Positions 7,167 to 15,986 of a stretch of DNA of 64,000 nt are shown here, one piece after another. Made by a program: the position numbers and the translations under genes. Position 1 is the stretch's first letter. Every line of letters begins with the position of its first letter. The stretch spans positions 1 to 64,000 of the forward strand of contig NZ_JAKRRY010000023.1 of NCBI RefSeq assembly GCF_026191675.1, given 5' to 3'. The notes beneath the pieces were generated by a model, which saw only the letters and a list, made by a program, of their open reading frames with translations, had not been told where the DNA came from and made no database searches. This DNA is from Vibrio qingdaonensis. GTDB taxonomy: Bacteria > Pseudomonadota > Gammaproteobacteria > Enterobacterales > Vibrionaceae.

Positions 7167-7691
7167 TTAATACTCTGGCTCTTTGATTGTGAGCTCTAAA
7201 CGTACTAGACCCATTTCATCAGCCTGAGTCAAGTGGGCGTTGACTGTCTCTAGTCCTAATCGCTGACAAACCGCTATAGCCGCTTCATTTCCCTTACGGG
7301 TTTCGGCAAAAATAGAGGTGATAGGGAAATGTTGAATACCGAACGTGATTAGCGCCGACATGGCTTCAACGGCGATACCTCGCCCTTGTCGATCAACCGC
7401 AAGACCAAAACCAATCGATGCTCGGTTATTGGCTTCTAAGCGAAAGGCTGCAGTACCAATTACCTGATGACTTTCTTTTCCTTCAATAACTAGCTGAAAC
7501 CTCGTTCGAGGGATTTGCTGTGACTGCTCCACAAACATTTCGAGTAAATGGGCGTTAAATTCAGGCGAACACTCTTCTTTGGGGTAAAATGTTTGGTATC
7601 TTGGATGTGACGTTATGTTAAGCCAAGCCTCAATATCACCAAGTTGAAAGTCTCTTAAAATCAGTCGTTCGGTTTCTAGCATAAATTCCAT
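7167..7691 (-). CDS. GNAT N-acetyltransferase, RimJ/RimL type
   Basis: The protein has 174 residues. It opens with LETERLILRDFQLGDIEAW, the standard start of RimJ/RimL-like acetyltransferases. The acetyl-CoA loop is seen as FGLAVDRQGRGIAVEAMSAL (R/Q-x-x-G-x-G/A), and the terminal part has SIFAETRKGNEAAIAVCQRLGLE. The substrate could be a protein N-terminus, a polyamine or a small amine and cannot be told from sequence. AAGAGA lies six bases before the ATG. The 410 bases upstream (7692-8101) contain no gene; they must hold the promoters of this gene and of the divergent ribB leader. Confidence 0.82.
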   Translation of the reverse strand: MEFMLETERLILRDFQLGDIEAWLNITSHPRYQTFYPKEECSPEFNAHLLEMFVEQSQQIPRTRFQLVIEGKESHQVIGTAAFRLEANNRASIGFGLAVDRQGRGIAVEAMSALITFGIQHFPITSIFAETRKGNEAAIAVCQRLGLETVNAHLTQADEMGLVRLELTIKEPEY

Positions 7692-8101
7692 TCTATTCTC
7701 TTTACATTCAGGTCTGCCAGCATACTGTGAAAAGACATCAATACTGCCGCTCTTATCTTAGCTTTTAGATAGCTAATTCAATGCTAGGTTCCAAAAATAT
7801 ATCTCTTCCTATTAATGTGTTTTGTCATTCAGCAATGACTAGATGGCTAGGAAAACAGTGTAGGACAGACGGGGCAATTTAGCTCACCAGTGCTGTAGAA
7901 TTCACCTTCAACCTTCAAAAAAGTTGAGGGTTATCGTACTTCAGAGAAACATCCAATACGCTCGCTTGACATGTGATTAATAAATCGTCGCGATCGCACG
8001 AAATAAAAAGCAAAACATGCTGAGTTCAACAATAAACGCCTTACTTCTTTTCAAGCTGGTAAAAAATCGCTACCATTTAGTCGTCGTTAAGACATTCATT
8101 T

Positions 8102-8243
8102 TATTCTCAGGGCGGGGTGAAATTCCCCACCGGCGGTAAGTCATTCAATTGATAAGCCCGCGAGCGCCTAACCCCTTAGGAGTTAGGGTCAGCAGATCTG
8201 GTTAAACTCCAGAGCCGACGGTCATAGTCCGGATGGGAGAGGA
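8102..8243 (+). ncRNA. FMN riboswitch (RFN element)
   Basis: The conserved RFN blocks occur in order: ATTCTCAGGGCGGGGTGAAA, TTCCCCACCGGCGGTAA, AGCCCGCGAGCG, GGTCAGCAGATCTGGT, TCCAGAGCCGACGGTCATAG and CCGGATGGGAGAGGA. It senses FMN and represses the downstream riboflavin gene ribB. The ORF on the plus strand at 8233-8415 falls in its leader and is not coding. Confidence 0.96.
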
Positions 8244-8247
8244 TAAA

Positions 8248-8370
8248 TATACCCACAACCACTTCTCTATACACGCTTTCGTGTATACGGATAGAAGTGT
8301 GCGCTACATCGCGTCACATGTGGGTATAGAGAGCGGCTGTATGGCGTTTAACCACCATGACAGCCGCTCT
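8248..8370 (+). promoter_or_regulatory. Expression platform of the ribB leader: nested hairpins
   Basis: Three stems follow the aptamer. TATACCCACA (8248-8257) pairs with TGTGGGTATA (8319-8328), enclosing CTTCT/AGAAG and TATACACG/CGTGTATA (8262-8296). Then AGAGCGGCTGT (8330-8340) pairs with ACAGCCGCTCT (8360-8370). Only a weak U-tract follows, so control may be partly translational or Rho-linked. Confidence 0.65.
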
Positions 8371-8444
8371 CGGATATCTTTTGGATCCTTTAAGGTCCCC
8401 ATACCAATGCCCTGATTCTGGTATTTTAAACTTGGAGTATTACC

Positions 8445-9107
8445 ATGAATCAGAACCAAACCTCACTACTATCAGAATTTGGCACACCTCTAGAGCGTGT
8501 TGAAATTGCTCTTGCCGCGTTACGCGAAGGTCGTGGCGTATTGCTACTCGATGATGAAGATCGCGAAAATGAAGGCGATATCATTTGTTCCGTTGATCAT
8601 CTAACTAATCAACAAATGGCACTTATGATTCGTGAAGGCAGTGGCATTGTTTGCCTATGCATCAATGACGAGCAAGCAAAGCAACTCGACTTACCGCCAA
8701 TGGTCACCAATAATAACAGCGCTAACCAAACCGCTTTCACGGTGTCGATTGAAGCCAAAGTGGGTGTAACAACTGGCGTTTCAGCTGCAGATCGGGTCAT
8801 GACCATTAAAACGGCGTGCGCTGAACAAGCAAGACCAGAAGACCTTGCCAGACCAGGACATGTGTTCCCACTAAGAGCTCGCAAAGGCGGTGTGCTTACT
8901 CGTCGCGGTCACACTGAAGGCACGATTGATCTGATGCAAATGGCAGGGCTATCACCATTCGGCGTATTGTGTGAAGTCACCAATCCAGATGGAACAATGG
9001 CAAAGGCACCTGAAATTGTCGAGTTTGGCAAGGTACACAATATGCCCGTCTTAACCATTGAAGATATGGTTCAATACCGTTTGGCGATCACAGAGAAATC
9101 TGCATAA
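8445..9107 (+). CDS. ribB: 3,4-dihydroxy-2-butanone-4-phosphate synthase
   Basis: The protein has 220 residues, the usual length for monofunctional RibB. It converts ribulose 5-phosphate to 3,4-dihydroxy-2-butanone 4-phosphate and formate, the four-carbon precursor of riboflavin. The acidic metal and substrate loop DDEDRENEGDII is present near residues 36-47, with RPGHVFPLRARKGGVLTRRGHTEG in the second half. There is no GTP cyclohydrolase II domain. It is the only gene behind the FMN riboswitch and is closed by the terminator at 9117-9140. The ATG follows TTGGAG at about 7-8 bases. Confidence 0.96.
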   Translation: MNQNQTSLLSEFGTPLERVEIALAALREGRGVLLLDDEDRENEGDIICSVDHLTNQQMALMIREGSGIVCLCINDEQAKQLDLPPMVTNNNSANQTAFTVSIEAKVGVTTGVSAADRVMTIKTACAEQARPEDLARPGHVFPLRARKGGVLTRRGHTEGTIDLMQMAGLSPFGVLCEVTNPDGTMAKAPEIVEFGKVHNMPVLTIEDMVQYRLAITEKSA

Positions 9108-9116
9108 TCAAAAATG

Positions 9117-9140
9117 GAGCTCCCTAAATACAGGGAGCTC
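9117..9140 (+). terminator. Terminator of ribB
   Basis: GAGCTCCCT pairs with AGGGAGCTC across a six-base loop (AAATAC), followed by a T-rich stretch. Confidence 0.75.
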
Positions 9141-9250
9141 TGCTATTTATCTTTTCAAGTTTACGGTAACGGCCAGATCATATCGAATACACCTTCCATT
9201 CTCATTGGCCTCATTCCAGTACCAAAAACACGACATACATCCCCCAGCTC

Positions 9251-11071
9251 CTATTTTAATGGTGGCGGTATTGTCTTTAAGGTATTGATCACAATTTGAG
9301 TGAAGTTTTGTACATTTAGCGGCTTAACCACAACACCTTTCGCACCAACTTGAATAAACGCTTTGTGGGTTTCTGCTGTAAGATCCGCTGTCCAACCAAA
9401 AATAATCAGGTTATCTTGTTCAATAACCATTTTCTGTATTAACTCTATCCCGGAAACCTCCGGCATATGATTATCAATGAGCATGCAATAATAAGAACGA
9501 GTTCTTAAACAGTTCATTGCCTCATGGTGATTGTTCGCGACATCAACAATAAAGCCGATTTTTTCACACCACTTTTTCCCAACTAACAAATTGACTTTAT
9601 TATCGTCAACAAGAAGCACGCGACTACCGTTCGGAGGACGCCAACTGACATCTTCTAGTTTATTGGTTTGCCCAGTCAGTAAACTGGCTGACGACTGATT
9701 CACTTTAAAGGCTAAAGGGAGCACCACTGTAAACGTACTGCCCTCCCCCAACTGACTGGCTACCTCTATCGTCCCATGCATCTTTTCGACTAATTTACTC
9801 ACGATAGAAAGCCCTAACCCAGTTCCACCATAATCTCGAGTAATCGTATTATCGGCTTGAACAAAAGGATCTAGGATCACATCGACCTTATCTTCAGCAA
9901 TCCCCGCCCCTGTATCTTGTACTTCAATCATTAACCTAGATAACGACTCACTCCATGTAACCCGGCATGTCACGCCTCCCTTGTTGGTGAACTTAATGGC
10001 GTTCCCCATCAAATTAAACACTATTTGCTTGATCCTTGACTCGTCTCCATCCCACTCTATATTACTCGGGATGTTATTTATGACCGATAGTTGAATATTC
10101 TTTTCCGTACAAAGTGGTTTATAAAAGCTTTGTGTCAACCGAACGGTTGCGAGCATGTTAAACGGGGAGGGATTAAGCTCTAATTGATTTTGTTCGATTT
10201 TTGAAAAGTCCAAGATATCATTGAGGATGGACATCAAGTGCTCACCGGAATCATTGATAACTTTGCAGTTTTTCTTTGACTCTCCTGTAAGCTCGGACTC
10301 CATATACTTAGACATACCAAGAATACCGTTTAGCGGAGTGCGTATTTCATGGCTGATTAATGCCAAAAAATCATCTTTGGCTTGATTTGCCGCTAACGCT
10401 TGATCTTGAGATCGTTGTAGCTCTTCATACTGCTTATGCATTGCAGTGGACATACTATTAAAGGCATCAATCACTTGTCCTATTTCATCTTGGTTATGAT
10501 GCTCAACTCTATGACCAGGCCCCTTGCGCTCAATCTCTCGATTCGCGCGGGTAATTTTGTGAAGATCTTTTGTCAGTGTCCAACCAAAAAGCCACGAGGC
10601 AACGGCAACAAACACAATTTCTATGACGGCAATTCCGCCCAGATATATACCAGAGCTTCTTACAACCTCTGTGATTCGTCGTCCATCAAACATTAACTCA
10701 AGACGGCCAATATAATTACTTTCAAAATCAATATCGAGCGTTCTAAAGTAGTAATCCTGAGGCTGATGTGAGTGTGTACTCAACACCTCTCCAACAGCGA
10801 CCACTTCCGTATTTCCAATGTACATTTTGACATAAACCACATCGGGGTCGACCAATACATCGCGGGCAATACTTGTTAATCTGGCAATATCGTACGTTAG
10901 TAACGCATCAATAGAGCTTTGCTTAAGTAACGACAGAGTCCCAGCCATTTTATTCTGGAACAATTCAGCATTCGATTCGGCCAAAAAGCTCATGGCATAG
11001 AAAACCAAAACCATGAGGAAAATCGCTTCAATTATAGCGACTCCAACAATCATTTTGGTTCGAAATTTCAT
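9251..11071 (-). CDS. Hybrid sensor histidine kinase (HAMP-HisKA-HATPase-REC)
   Basis: The protein has 606 residues. Membrane helices at about 9-31 and 142-165 bracket a periplasmic sensor of about 110 residues. HAMP covers about 167-220. The dimerisation domain has phospho-acceptor His241 (LALISHEIRTPLNG). ATPase boxes follow: N-box NLMGNAIKFTN, G1 DTGAG, and G2 GGTGLGLSI. A receiver domain (485-600) has Asp489/Asp490, phospho-Asp533 and Lys583. There is no Hpt domain, and no response regulator or Hpt gene is nearby. It lies 10 bp downstream of a PhnD-like binding-protein gene, so the ligand of that protein is probably what it senses. The domains are certain; the pathway is unknown. Confidence 0.93.
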   Translation of the reverse strand: MKFRTKMIVGVAIIEAIFLMVLVFYAMSFLAESNAELFQNKMAGTLSLLKQSSIDALLTYDIARLTSIARDVLVDPDVVYVKMYIGNTEVVAVGEVLSTHSHQPQDYYFRTLDIDFESNYIGRLELMFDGRRITEVVRSSGIYLGGIAVIEIVFVAVASWLFGWTLTKDLHKITRANREIERKGPGHRVEHHNQDEIGQVIDAFNSMSTAMHKQYEELQRSQDQALAANQAKDDFLALISHEIRTPLNGILGMSKYMESELTGESKKNCKVINDSGEHLMSILNDILDFSKIEQNQLELNPSPFNMLATVRLTQSFYKPLCTEKNIQLSVINNIPSNIEWDGDESRIKQIVFNLMGNAIKFTNKGGVTCRVTWSESLSRLMIEVQDTGAGIAEDKVDVILDPFVQADNTITRDYGGTGLGLSIVSKLVEKMHGTIEVASQLGEGSTFTVVLPLAFKVNQSSASLLTGQTNKLEDVSWRPPNGSRVLLVDDNKVNLLVGKKWCEKIGFIVDVANNHHEAMNCLRTRSYYCMLIDNHMPEVSGIELIQKMVIEQDNLIIFGWTADLTAETHKAFIQVGAKGVVVKPLNVQNFTQIVINTLKTIPPPLK

Positions 11072-11081
11072 CTCTAATTAA

Positions 11082-11891
11082 TCACTTTGTACTGAGATCA
11101 ACATTCAGGGCCAACTCTCGAACATCATCCCAATCAGAATCTTGAGCGGCCACGAAGCCTTGGATCTTAAGTGGATCTAACAATTCGGGGGTCGTCTGTT
11201 CAAGCTTAATTAACGCCTGCTGTAATTTCTCTTTTAACGCCTTAGGCATCGTTGCACTCACCGCAATGGCGTGAGGGGTGTAACCTTTACTCTCCCACAA
11301 AATTCTTAGTTGCTCGGTCACCTGAGGATCCATGGCTTTAAATGTTCGTCTCACCCCGCCCCCCGCAGGAAATAGCCCTTTCGCGACATTCAAATAAACA
11401 GAATCATGGGAACGAACATACACAGGTGTGATGTCGATATCATTTTGACTAAAATAACCACGGCTCAAAACACTGGCAGCAAAAGCGGCCGGAGCAGGAA
11501 ACGCCAGTTTATTTCCAGCCAACTCATCCATGGATTGAATCTCACTGTCTTTACGAACGACAACAATACCTTTGATCAATTTATTTTTGGCTTTTGCTAT
11601 CGCATCATAGCCGTCATCCCGACTAAAGACCGTATAGTGATACGGGTTCATGTATGAAATATCATATGCACCTTTGGCAAGTTGATCTTCAAACTCAGGA
11701 ATAGAGGGCTTTGTAGCAAATTGAATCGTCGTCCCTGTTTCTTCCGATAAGTAATTCATCAAAGGAATCCATTGTGATGCTAATTTACTTGCCGACTGCT
11801 GAGGAACAATACCAAAAATCAAAGTATCTTTAGCATAGCTATAACTAGAAACAAGCATGGCGAAGCAAGTTGCAATAATTGATAATTTCAT
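11082..11891 (-). CDS. PhnD-family periplasmic substrate-binding protein, probable sensor partner
   Basis: The protein has 269 residues with signal peptide MKLSIIATCFAMLVSSYSYA. The mature part is a type II periplasmic binding fold of the phosphate/phosphite/phosphonate (PhnD) family: FGIVPQQSASKLASQWIPL, AKGAYDISYMNPYHY, and the hinge and second lobe VRKDSEIQSMDELAGNK. No ABC permease or ATPase genes accompany it. Instead it is followed after 10 bp by a hybrid histidine kinase, an arrangement in which the binding protein delivers a ligand signal rather than a transported solute. The ligand is unknown; other members of this family bind diverse anions. Confidence 0.88.
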   Translation of the reverse strand: MKLSIIATCFAMLVSSYSYAKDTLIFGIVPQQSASKLASQWIPLMNYLSEETGTTIQFATKPSIPEFEDQLAKGAYDISYMNPYHYTVFSRDDGYDAIAKAKNKLIKGIVVVRKDSEIQSMDELAGNKLAFPAPAAFAASVLSRGYFSQNDIDITPVYVRSHDSVYLNVAKGLFPAGGGVRRTFKAMDPQVTEQLRILWESKGYTPHAIAVSATMPKALKEKLQQALIKLEQTTPELLDPLKIQGFVAAQDSDWDDVRELALNVDLSTK

Positions 11892-12014
11892 TGGTTATCA
11901 TCTCTATTCATTCATTATAAAAATACTAGATGCTATTGACCAATAGGCAATTTTCTATTTGATTTAACACGCTCCCCCTTCCTATCACAGCCCCTATTTG
12001 ACGTAGTATTAAAC

Positions 12015-12048
12015 CTCTTAAGCTGCTACTACTCTTAAGCTGCTACTA
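12015..12048. repeat. 17-bp perfect tandem duplication
   Basis: CTCTTAAGCTGCTACTA occurs twice head to tail (12015-12031 and 12032-12048) in the non-coding stretch between the chitinase terminator and the PhnD-like gene. It looks like a recent slippage duplication; no function is evident. Confidence 0.85.
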
Positions 12049-12083
12049 ATAGTTAGAACTACTCATAATTAAACACTACTGAT

Positions 12084-12111
12084 AAAAAGAAAGGAGACCA
12101 AATCGGTCTCC
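12084..12111 (-). terminator. Terminator of the chitinase gene
   Basis: On the minus strand GGAGACC pairs with GGTCTCC across a five-base loop and is followed by TTTCTTTTTATC. It lies about 40 bases after the chitinase stop. Confidence 0.8.
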
Positions 12112-12149
12112 TATAGCATTATCATTTACTAAACATGATCAACGCATCA

Positions 12150-14675
12150 TTATTGACAAAGCCCTAGAGATGTCCAAACACCCCATTCACCTGACTTTTC
12201 AGGGTCGTCACCTTGCGTCCACCATTTCGCTTGGTAATTCTGTCCGTTGTAGACCACTTGATCGCCACCGTTATACACCGCACCAGAGTCCCATGTATTT
12301 GGACAAGCAGTACCACCGCCATTATCCGCTATCACCTTAACGACATGAGTGGCTGTGGATGTCAATGATCCATCACTTACACTAAGTGTGAATTGATAGT
12401 TAGTATCAACGGCTATGCTTGGAGCAGTAAAGCTTAGAGTGCTACCTTGACTCGTGATGTTAAGATCTGCCGGTGCTTGCCAAGAATACGTTAAAGGGTC
12501 GTTGTCAGCATCACTTGAACCCGATGCATCCAATACAACCTGATCATTCACAGCGGCAGTAGTCGGCCCTGATATTTGAGCAATAGGCGCGGTATTTAGT
12601 GGTGGCGTATTTTTGGGTGTGACGGTCACCGTCACTGTATCGGAGTTAGCGGCACCTTCGTTATCCGTAACCGTTAAGGTAAACCCATAACTCGTCACCT
12701 GCGTGACTTCAGGAACATCAAAATTGAGTGTCGCGCTATTTTCACCGGCTAAGACTAGCGGGCTACCCGACGTCTGAACCCAAGCATAACTGGTAATACT
12801 CCCATCGCTGTCGGTTGAGTTTGCACCACTAAGCGAAACCGATACCGGCCCCTCAACTTGTTGATCAACACCGGCATTCGCAACAGGTGCGCGATTACTT
12901 GGTGTTCCACCAGCTAACCCTTCATGCATAGCATTAAGAATATCGCCATTATCAGCATCTATCTCCCAGGAAAATAAACCTGCGAGACCTAGACTGCGAA
13001 CATATGCGCCTTTGGCTTTCACGGAGCGATCATCATCAAACGTGATCAACTCTCCCGTCGTTTGGTTCCAAACATAGGCCGCTTCCGCCTGTGCATCATA
13101 CCCGTACTCATAGCCATTAATTCCAGTATTGTTTGCGCCTAACATGAAAGACTTAATACCTTTATAATCAATCACGCCAGCTTCCCAAACACCTTGTGCA
13201 GTAGTCCCGGTCAGCTTTCCTGTTGCTGTTCCGGTCATCGGGTCCGAAGGATCGGTAAGCGTATCTGGCGTCACCCCTTCCCAACCACGACCATACATTG
13301 CGGCTCCCAGCACTAGCTTACTGGCTGGCACACCTTGTGCTAACAGCAACTGAATACCATTGTCAGCGGTATAAGCAGGGCCTTTATAGGGCACACCTTC
13401 GGGATCCACTCCGCTGCCATCACATTGTCCTGCTGTCATAAAGTTACCGCAATAAAGGGCAGCTTGATGACCAGGAACATTGTTCCAACCACCGTAAAAG
13501 TCGTACGTCATAGCGAAGATATAATCCATGTACGGAATCGCATCAGCGTAATTCACGTCTTCAATTTTATCGTGACCAACACCAATGGCCGACGTCAGCT
13601 CATAAACACGTCCATATTCCACTTCAAGCTCATCCAGCATGGCTCTGAGCTCTCTCATGAGTGCCACATAGGCAGGGCCATCCTTAAGTGGATCGCCTAA
13701 ATCAGCCGCGGCGCCATCACCACCGGGGTATTCCCAGTCGATATCAACACCATCATAAAACTTCCACGTTTTCAAAAAGCGTTTTACCGACGCGACAAAC
13801 GTATCTCGATTCACTTTATCGGTGAAGCTGTAGAAGGGATCAGAAAGTGTCCAGCCACCAATTGAAGGAATAATTTTTAGCTCTGGATTGCGCTGTTTGA
13901 GCGCCATCATCATCGCGTAGTTACCTTTGATCGGAGTGTTGTAATCGTGTCCCGCTTGACCAAAGCTTTTCTGATAAGCCGCCCATGGGTCATGAATGAC
14001 AACTTCATAATCAGGCACACCACTACAAGCGGTTTTCAGAGCGTTAAAGCTACTCCCCCCTACCGATTTTACGGACTCGTTGGGACCACAAATCGGAATA
14101 AAGCCATATAAGATATGGGTTAAATTATCAGCAGGAATATTGTCAACGGTATAACCTCGACCATAAATTCCCCACTCAACAAAGTACGTACCAACTACGG
14201 TACTCGGGTCAGTATTAAATGATTGGTTATTAGGATCGATGTTCATGGTAAGTGGCGCTAAATGCGATCCGTCCGTATCTGCCACCACTAATTCCATCTC
14301 AGCACTTTTACTACAACCGCTAGCATCACATGCTTCTATTGCCATTTGATATCGGCCACCTTGGGCATAAGGGAAAGTGGCTGTCGTTTGACTGCCTGTT
14401 ATAGGGCCTGTGGCAACATTCACACCATCAAAGTACACATTGTAGGTATCACCCGTCGTGCCACTCCACTGATTAAAGGTGATCTTAATCTCAGCAAGCT
14501 CGTTATATTGCACCATCTGGTTGTAACCAGACGTGGTCTCCATTGCTAACTGAATCTTAGAAAACTGAAGGTTATTTGACCCCCAGAGATCGATAGAAGG
14601 TGTCGCTGGCGCAGCCCAAGAAGCACTGCTTACGGCAAGCGCTAAGGCTGAAGCGCCTAATACGATACTATTCAT
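12150..14675 (-). CDS. chiA: Secreted GH18 chitinase (ChiA type) with PKD-like domains and CBM5/12
   Basis: The protein has 841 residues from the ATG at 14675, chosen because MNSIVLGASALALAVSSASWA is a proper signal peptide with AGAGAAG upstream; an upstream in-frame ATG would add 20 unsuitable residues. Domain order: ChiA N-terminal beta domain (about 24-135), GH18 barrel (about 160-595) with FYDGVDIDWEYP, in which Glu315 is the catalytic acid, two PKD/Ig-like domains (about 600-690 and 695-785), and a C-terminal CBM5/12 (WDSGAVYNGGDQVVYNGQ, then WWTQGDDPE). It hydrolyses chitin outside the cell. A single-gene unit with its own terminator. Close to Serratia ChiA in its core, but with added C-terminal modules typical of marine bacteria. 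Confidence 0.95.
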   Translation of the reverse strand: MNSIVLGASALALAVSSASWAAPATPSIDLWGSNNLQFSKIQLAMETTSGYNQMVQYNELAEIKITFNQWSGTTGDTYNVYFDGVNVATGPITGSQTTATFPYAQGGRYQMAIEACDASGCSKSAEMELVVADTDGSHLAPLTMNIDPNNQSFNTDPSTVVGTYFVEWGIYGRGYTVDNIPADNLTHILYGFIPICGPNESVKSVGGSSFNALKTACSGVPDYEVVIHDPWAAYQKSFGQAGHDYNTPIKGNYAMMMALKQRNPELKIIPSIGGWTLSDPFYSFTDKVNRDTFVASVKRFLKTWKFYDGVDIDWEYPGGDGAAADLGDPLKDGPAYVALMRELRAMLDELEVEYGRVYELTSAIGVGHDKIEDVNYADAIPYMDYIFAMTYDFYGGWNNVPGHQAALYCGNFMTAGQCDGSGVDPEGVPYKGPAYTADNGIQLLLAQGVPASKLVLGAAMYGRGWEGVTPDTLTDPSDPMTGTATGKLTGTTAQGVWEAGVIDYKGIKSFMLGANNTGINGYEYGYDAQAEAAYVWNQTTGELITFDDDRSVKAKGAYVRSLGLAGLFSWEIDADNGDILNAMHEGLAGGTPSNRAPVANAGVDQQVEGPVSVSLSGANSTDSDGSITSYAWVQTSGSPLVLAGENSATLNFDVPEVTQVTSYGFTLTVTDNEGAANSDTVTVTVTPKNTPPLNTAPIAQISGPTTAAVNDQVVLDASGSSDADNDPLTYSWQAPADLNITSQGSTLSFTAPSIAVDTNYQFTLSVSDGSLTSTATHVVKVIADNGGGTACPNTWDSGAVYNGGDQVVYNGQNYQAKWWTQGDDPEKSGEWGVWTSLGLCQ

Positions 14676-15007
14676 TATTGTCTTCTCTATTCCCTGAAAA
14701 AATAAAATCTGCCCAAAAGTTGGCCTTCTCGGCATCGAGGTTAGTATTGGAAATAGAGATAATTTTATGATTAAAAATTAAGCAACTCTCGAGTGATAGC
14801 TCATAAAAAAGCAACTTGCAGCACGTTTTTTCATCCGCAACTTTATCCTCTGCACAAAAAATAACCAGTCATAGCCAATTAAAAACAACCCTGTTTTTAA
14901 ATCGAGTCTTTTCCAATAACTACGCCAACATGTTGATCCATGCTTGAGAGTGAGGCTTTATTACTGGAAAAAAATACTCGCTTGTATAACAATGTCCTTT
15001 CTCATTA

Positions 15008-15092
15008 GTCGGGGAGCATTACTGCTGAGATCACCATAGGTGAGACCCGTTGAACCTGATTCAGTTAACACTGACGTAGGGAACTGATCGAC
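15008..15092 (+). ncRNA. TPP riboswitch (THI element)
   Basis: Signature blocks appear in order: CGGGGAGCAT, CTGAGATCA, GGTGAGACCCGTTGAACCTG, TTCAGTTAACACTGACGTAG and GGGAACTGA. It binds thiamine pyrophosphate and controls the thiD-thiZXY-tenA operon. The leader lies upstream of the thiD ATG at 15163; the in-frame ATG at 15094 belongs to the leader. Confidence 0.96.
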
Positions 15093-15130
15093 ATTGCTCA
15101 CCATGCAGTTAATCTGCAACTGTGGCCGTG

Positions 15131-15158
15131 CGCTCGCTCCTACGTTGGCGAGGAGCAC
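15131..15158 (+). promoter_or_regulatory. Shine-Dalgarno-sequestering hairpin before thiD
   Basis: CTCGCTCC and GGCGAGGAGC can pair across TACGTT, burying the thiD ribosome-binding site AGGAG. Such a helix is the usual output of gamma-proteobacterial TPP riboswitches that act on translation. The pairing is seen by eye; the regulatory role is inferred. Confidence 0.55.
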
Positions 15159-15162
15159 TATA

Positions 15163-15981
15163 ATGGCAAACCCTTCGAACACGACCCCTATTGTTCTGAC
15201 TATCGCTGGCTCTGACTCAGGAGGTGGTGCAGGTATTCAAGCAGACATTAAATCCATTTCCGCCACTGGTGGCTACGCCTGTTCAGTCATTACCGCGCTG
15301 ACCGCGCAAAACACACAAGGTGTCTCAGGCATCTTGGGTATCGCCCCTTCATTTGTTGAAGCGCAGCTAGACGCCGTTTTTTCTGATCTTAATGTCATGG
15401 CAGTCAAAATTGGCATGCTCGCTGACGCCGATATCATTCGAGCCGTCGCAAATAAGATTAAACAATACCAGCCCCCTTATGTCGTACTGGATCCTGTCAT
15501 GGTCGCTACAAGTGGTGATCTATTGCTTGAGTCCAGCGCCATTGATGCGTTGAAAACAGAGCTACTTCCACTGGCAACCATCATCACACCAAACCTGCCA
15601 GAAGGCGCGGCTTTGCTAAATTGCGAGATACCGCAAACCGAGGCCGACATGATCGAGATGATTGAAGCACTTAGAAACCTTAATACTGCAACGATATTGC
15701 TCAAAGGCGGACACTTAGAGTCAGAAGCCACTAGCACCGATTTATTCATCACTCGTACCGAGGTATCTCGCTTTGAAACCACACGTATCCACACAAAGAA
15801 CACGCATGGGACAGGCTGTACACTAAGCTCTGCCATTGCGTCGTTCCTTGCACAAGGTCAAGACCTTCCTGATGCTGTGCAATCCGCCAAACACTACATC
15901 ACCCAAGCGATATCCCATGCCGATGAGCTTTCCATTGGTCACGGTCACGGTCCTGTTCACCATTTCTTTGCGCTTAATTAA
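15163..15981 (+). CDS. thiD: Hydroxymethylpyrimidine kinase / phosphomethylpyrimidine kinase
   Basis: The protein has 272 residues from the ATG at 15163, preceded by GAGGAG at seven bases; the in-frame ATG at 15094 is rejected because the added residues lie in the riboswitch leader. ThiD phosphorylates 4-amino-5-hydroxymethyl-2-methylpyrimidine (HMP) twice to HMP-PP for thiamine synthesis. Ribokinase-fold marks are present: TIAGSDSGGGAGIQADIK near the N-terminus, VLDPVMVATSGD, and the anion-hole motif KNTHGTGCTLSSAIA near the C-terminus. It is the first gene of a five-gene salvage operon; the next gene begins five bases after its stop. Confidence 0.95.
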   Translation: MANPSNTTPIVLTIAGSDSGGGAGIQADIKSISATGGYACSVITALTAQNTQGVSGILGIAPSFVEAQLDAVFSDLNVMAVKIGMLADADIIRAVANKIKQYQPPYVVLDPVMVATSGDLLLESSAIDALKTELLPLATIITPNLPEGAALLNCEIPQTEADMIEMIEALRNLNTATILLKGGHLESEATSTDLFITRTEVSRFETTRIHTKNTHGTGCTLSSAIASFLAQGQDLPDAVQSAKHYITQAISHADELSIGHGHGPVHHFFALN

Positions 15982-15986
15982 TACCG

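Noticed and set aside
8233..8415. 60-codon plus-strand reading frame
   Set aside because: It starts inside the FMN aptamer and covers the leader hairpins; no ribosome-binding site and no family resemblance.
14676..14735. Longer N-terminus for the chitinase
   Set aside because: The 20 added residues precede a complete signal peptide and would block export.
15094..15162. Longer N-terminus for thiD
   Set aside because: The added residues lie in the TPP riboswitch leader and precede the conserved ThiD start; a good ribosome-binding site sits before 15163.
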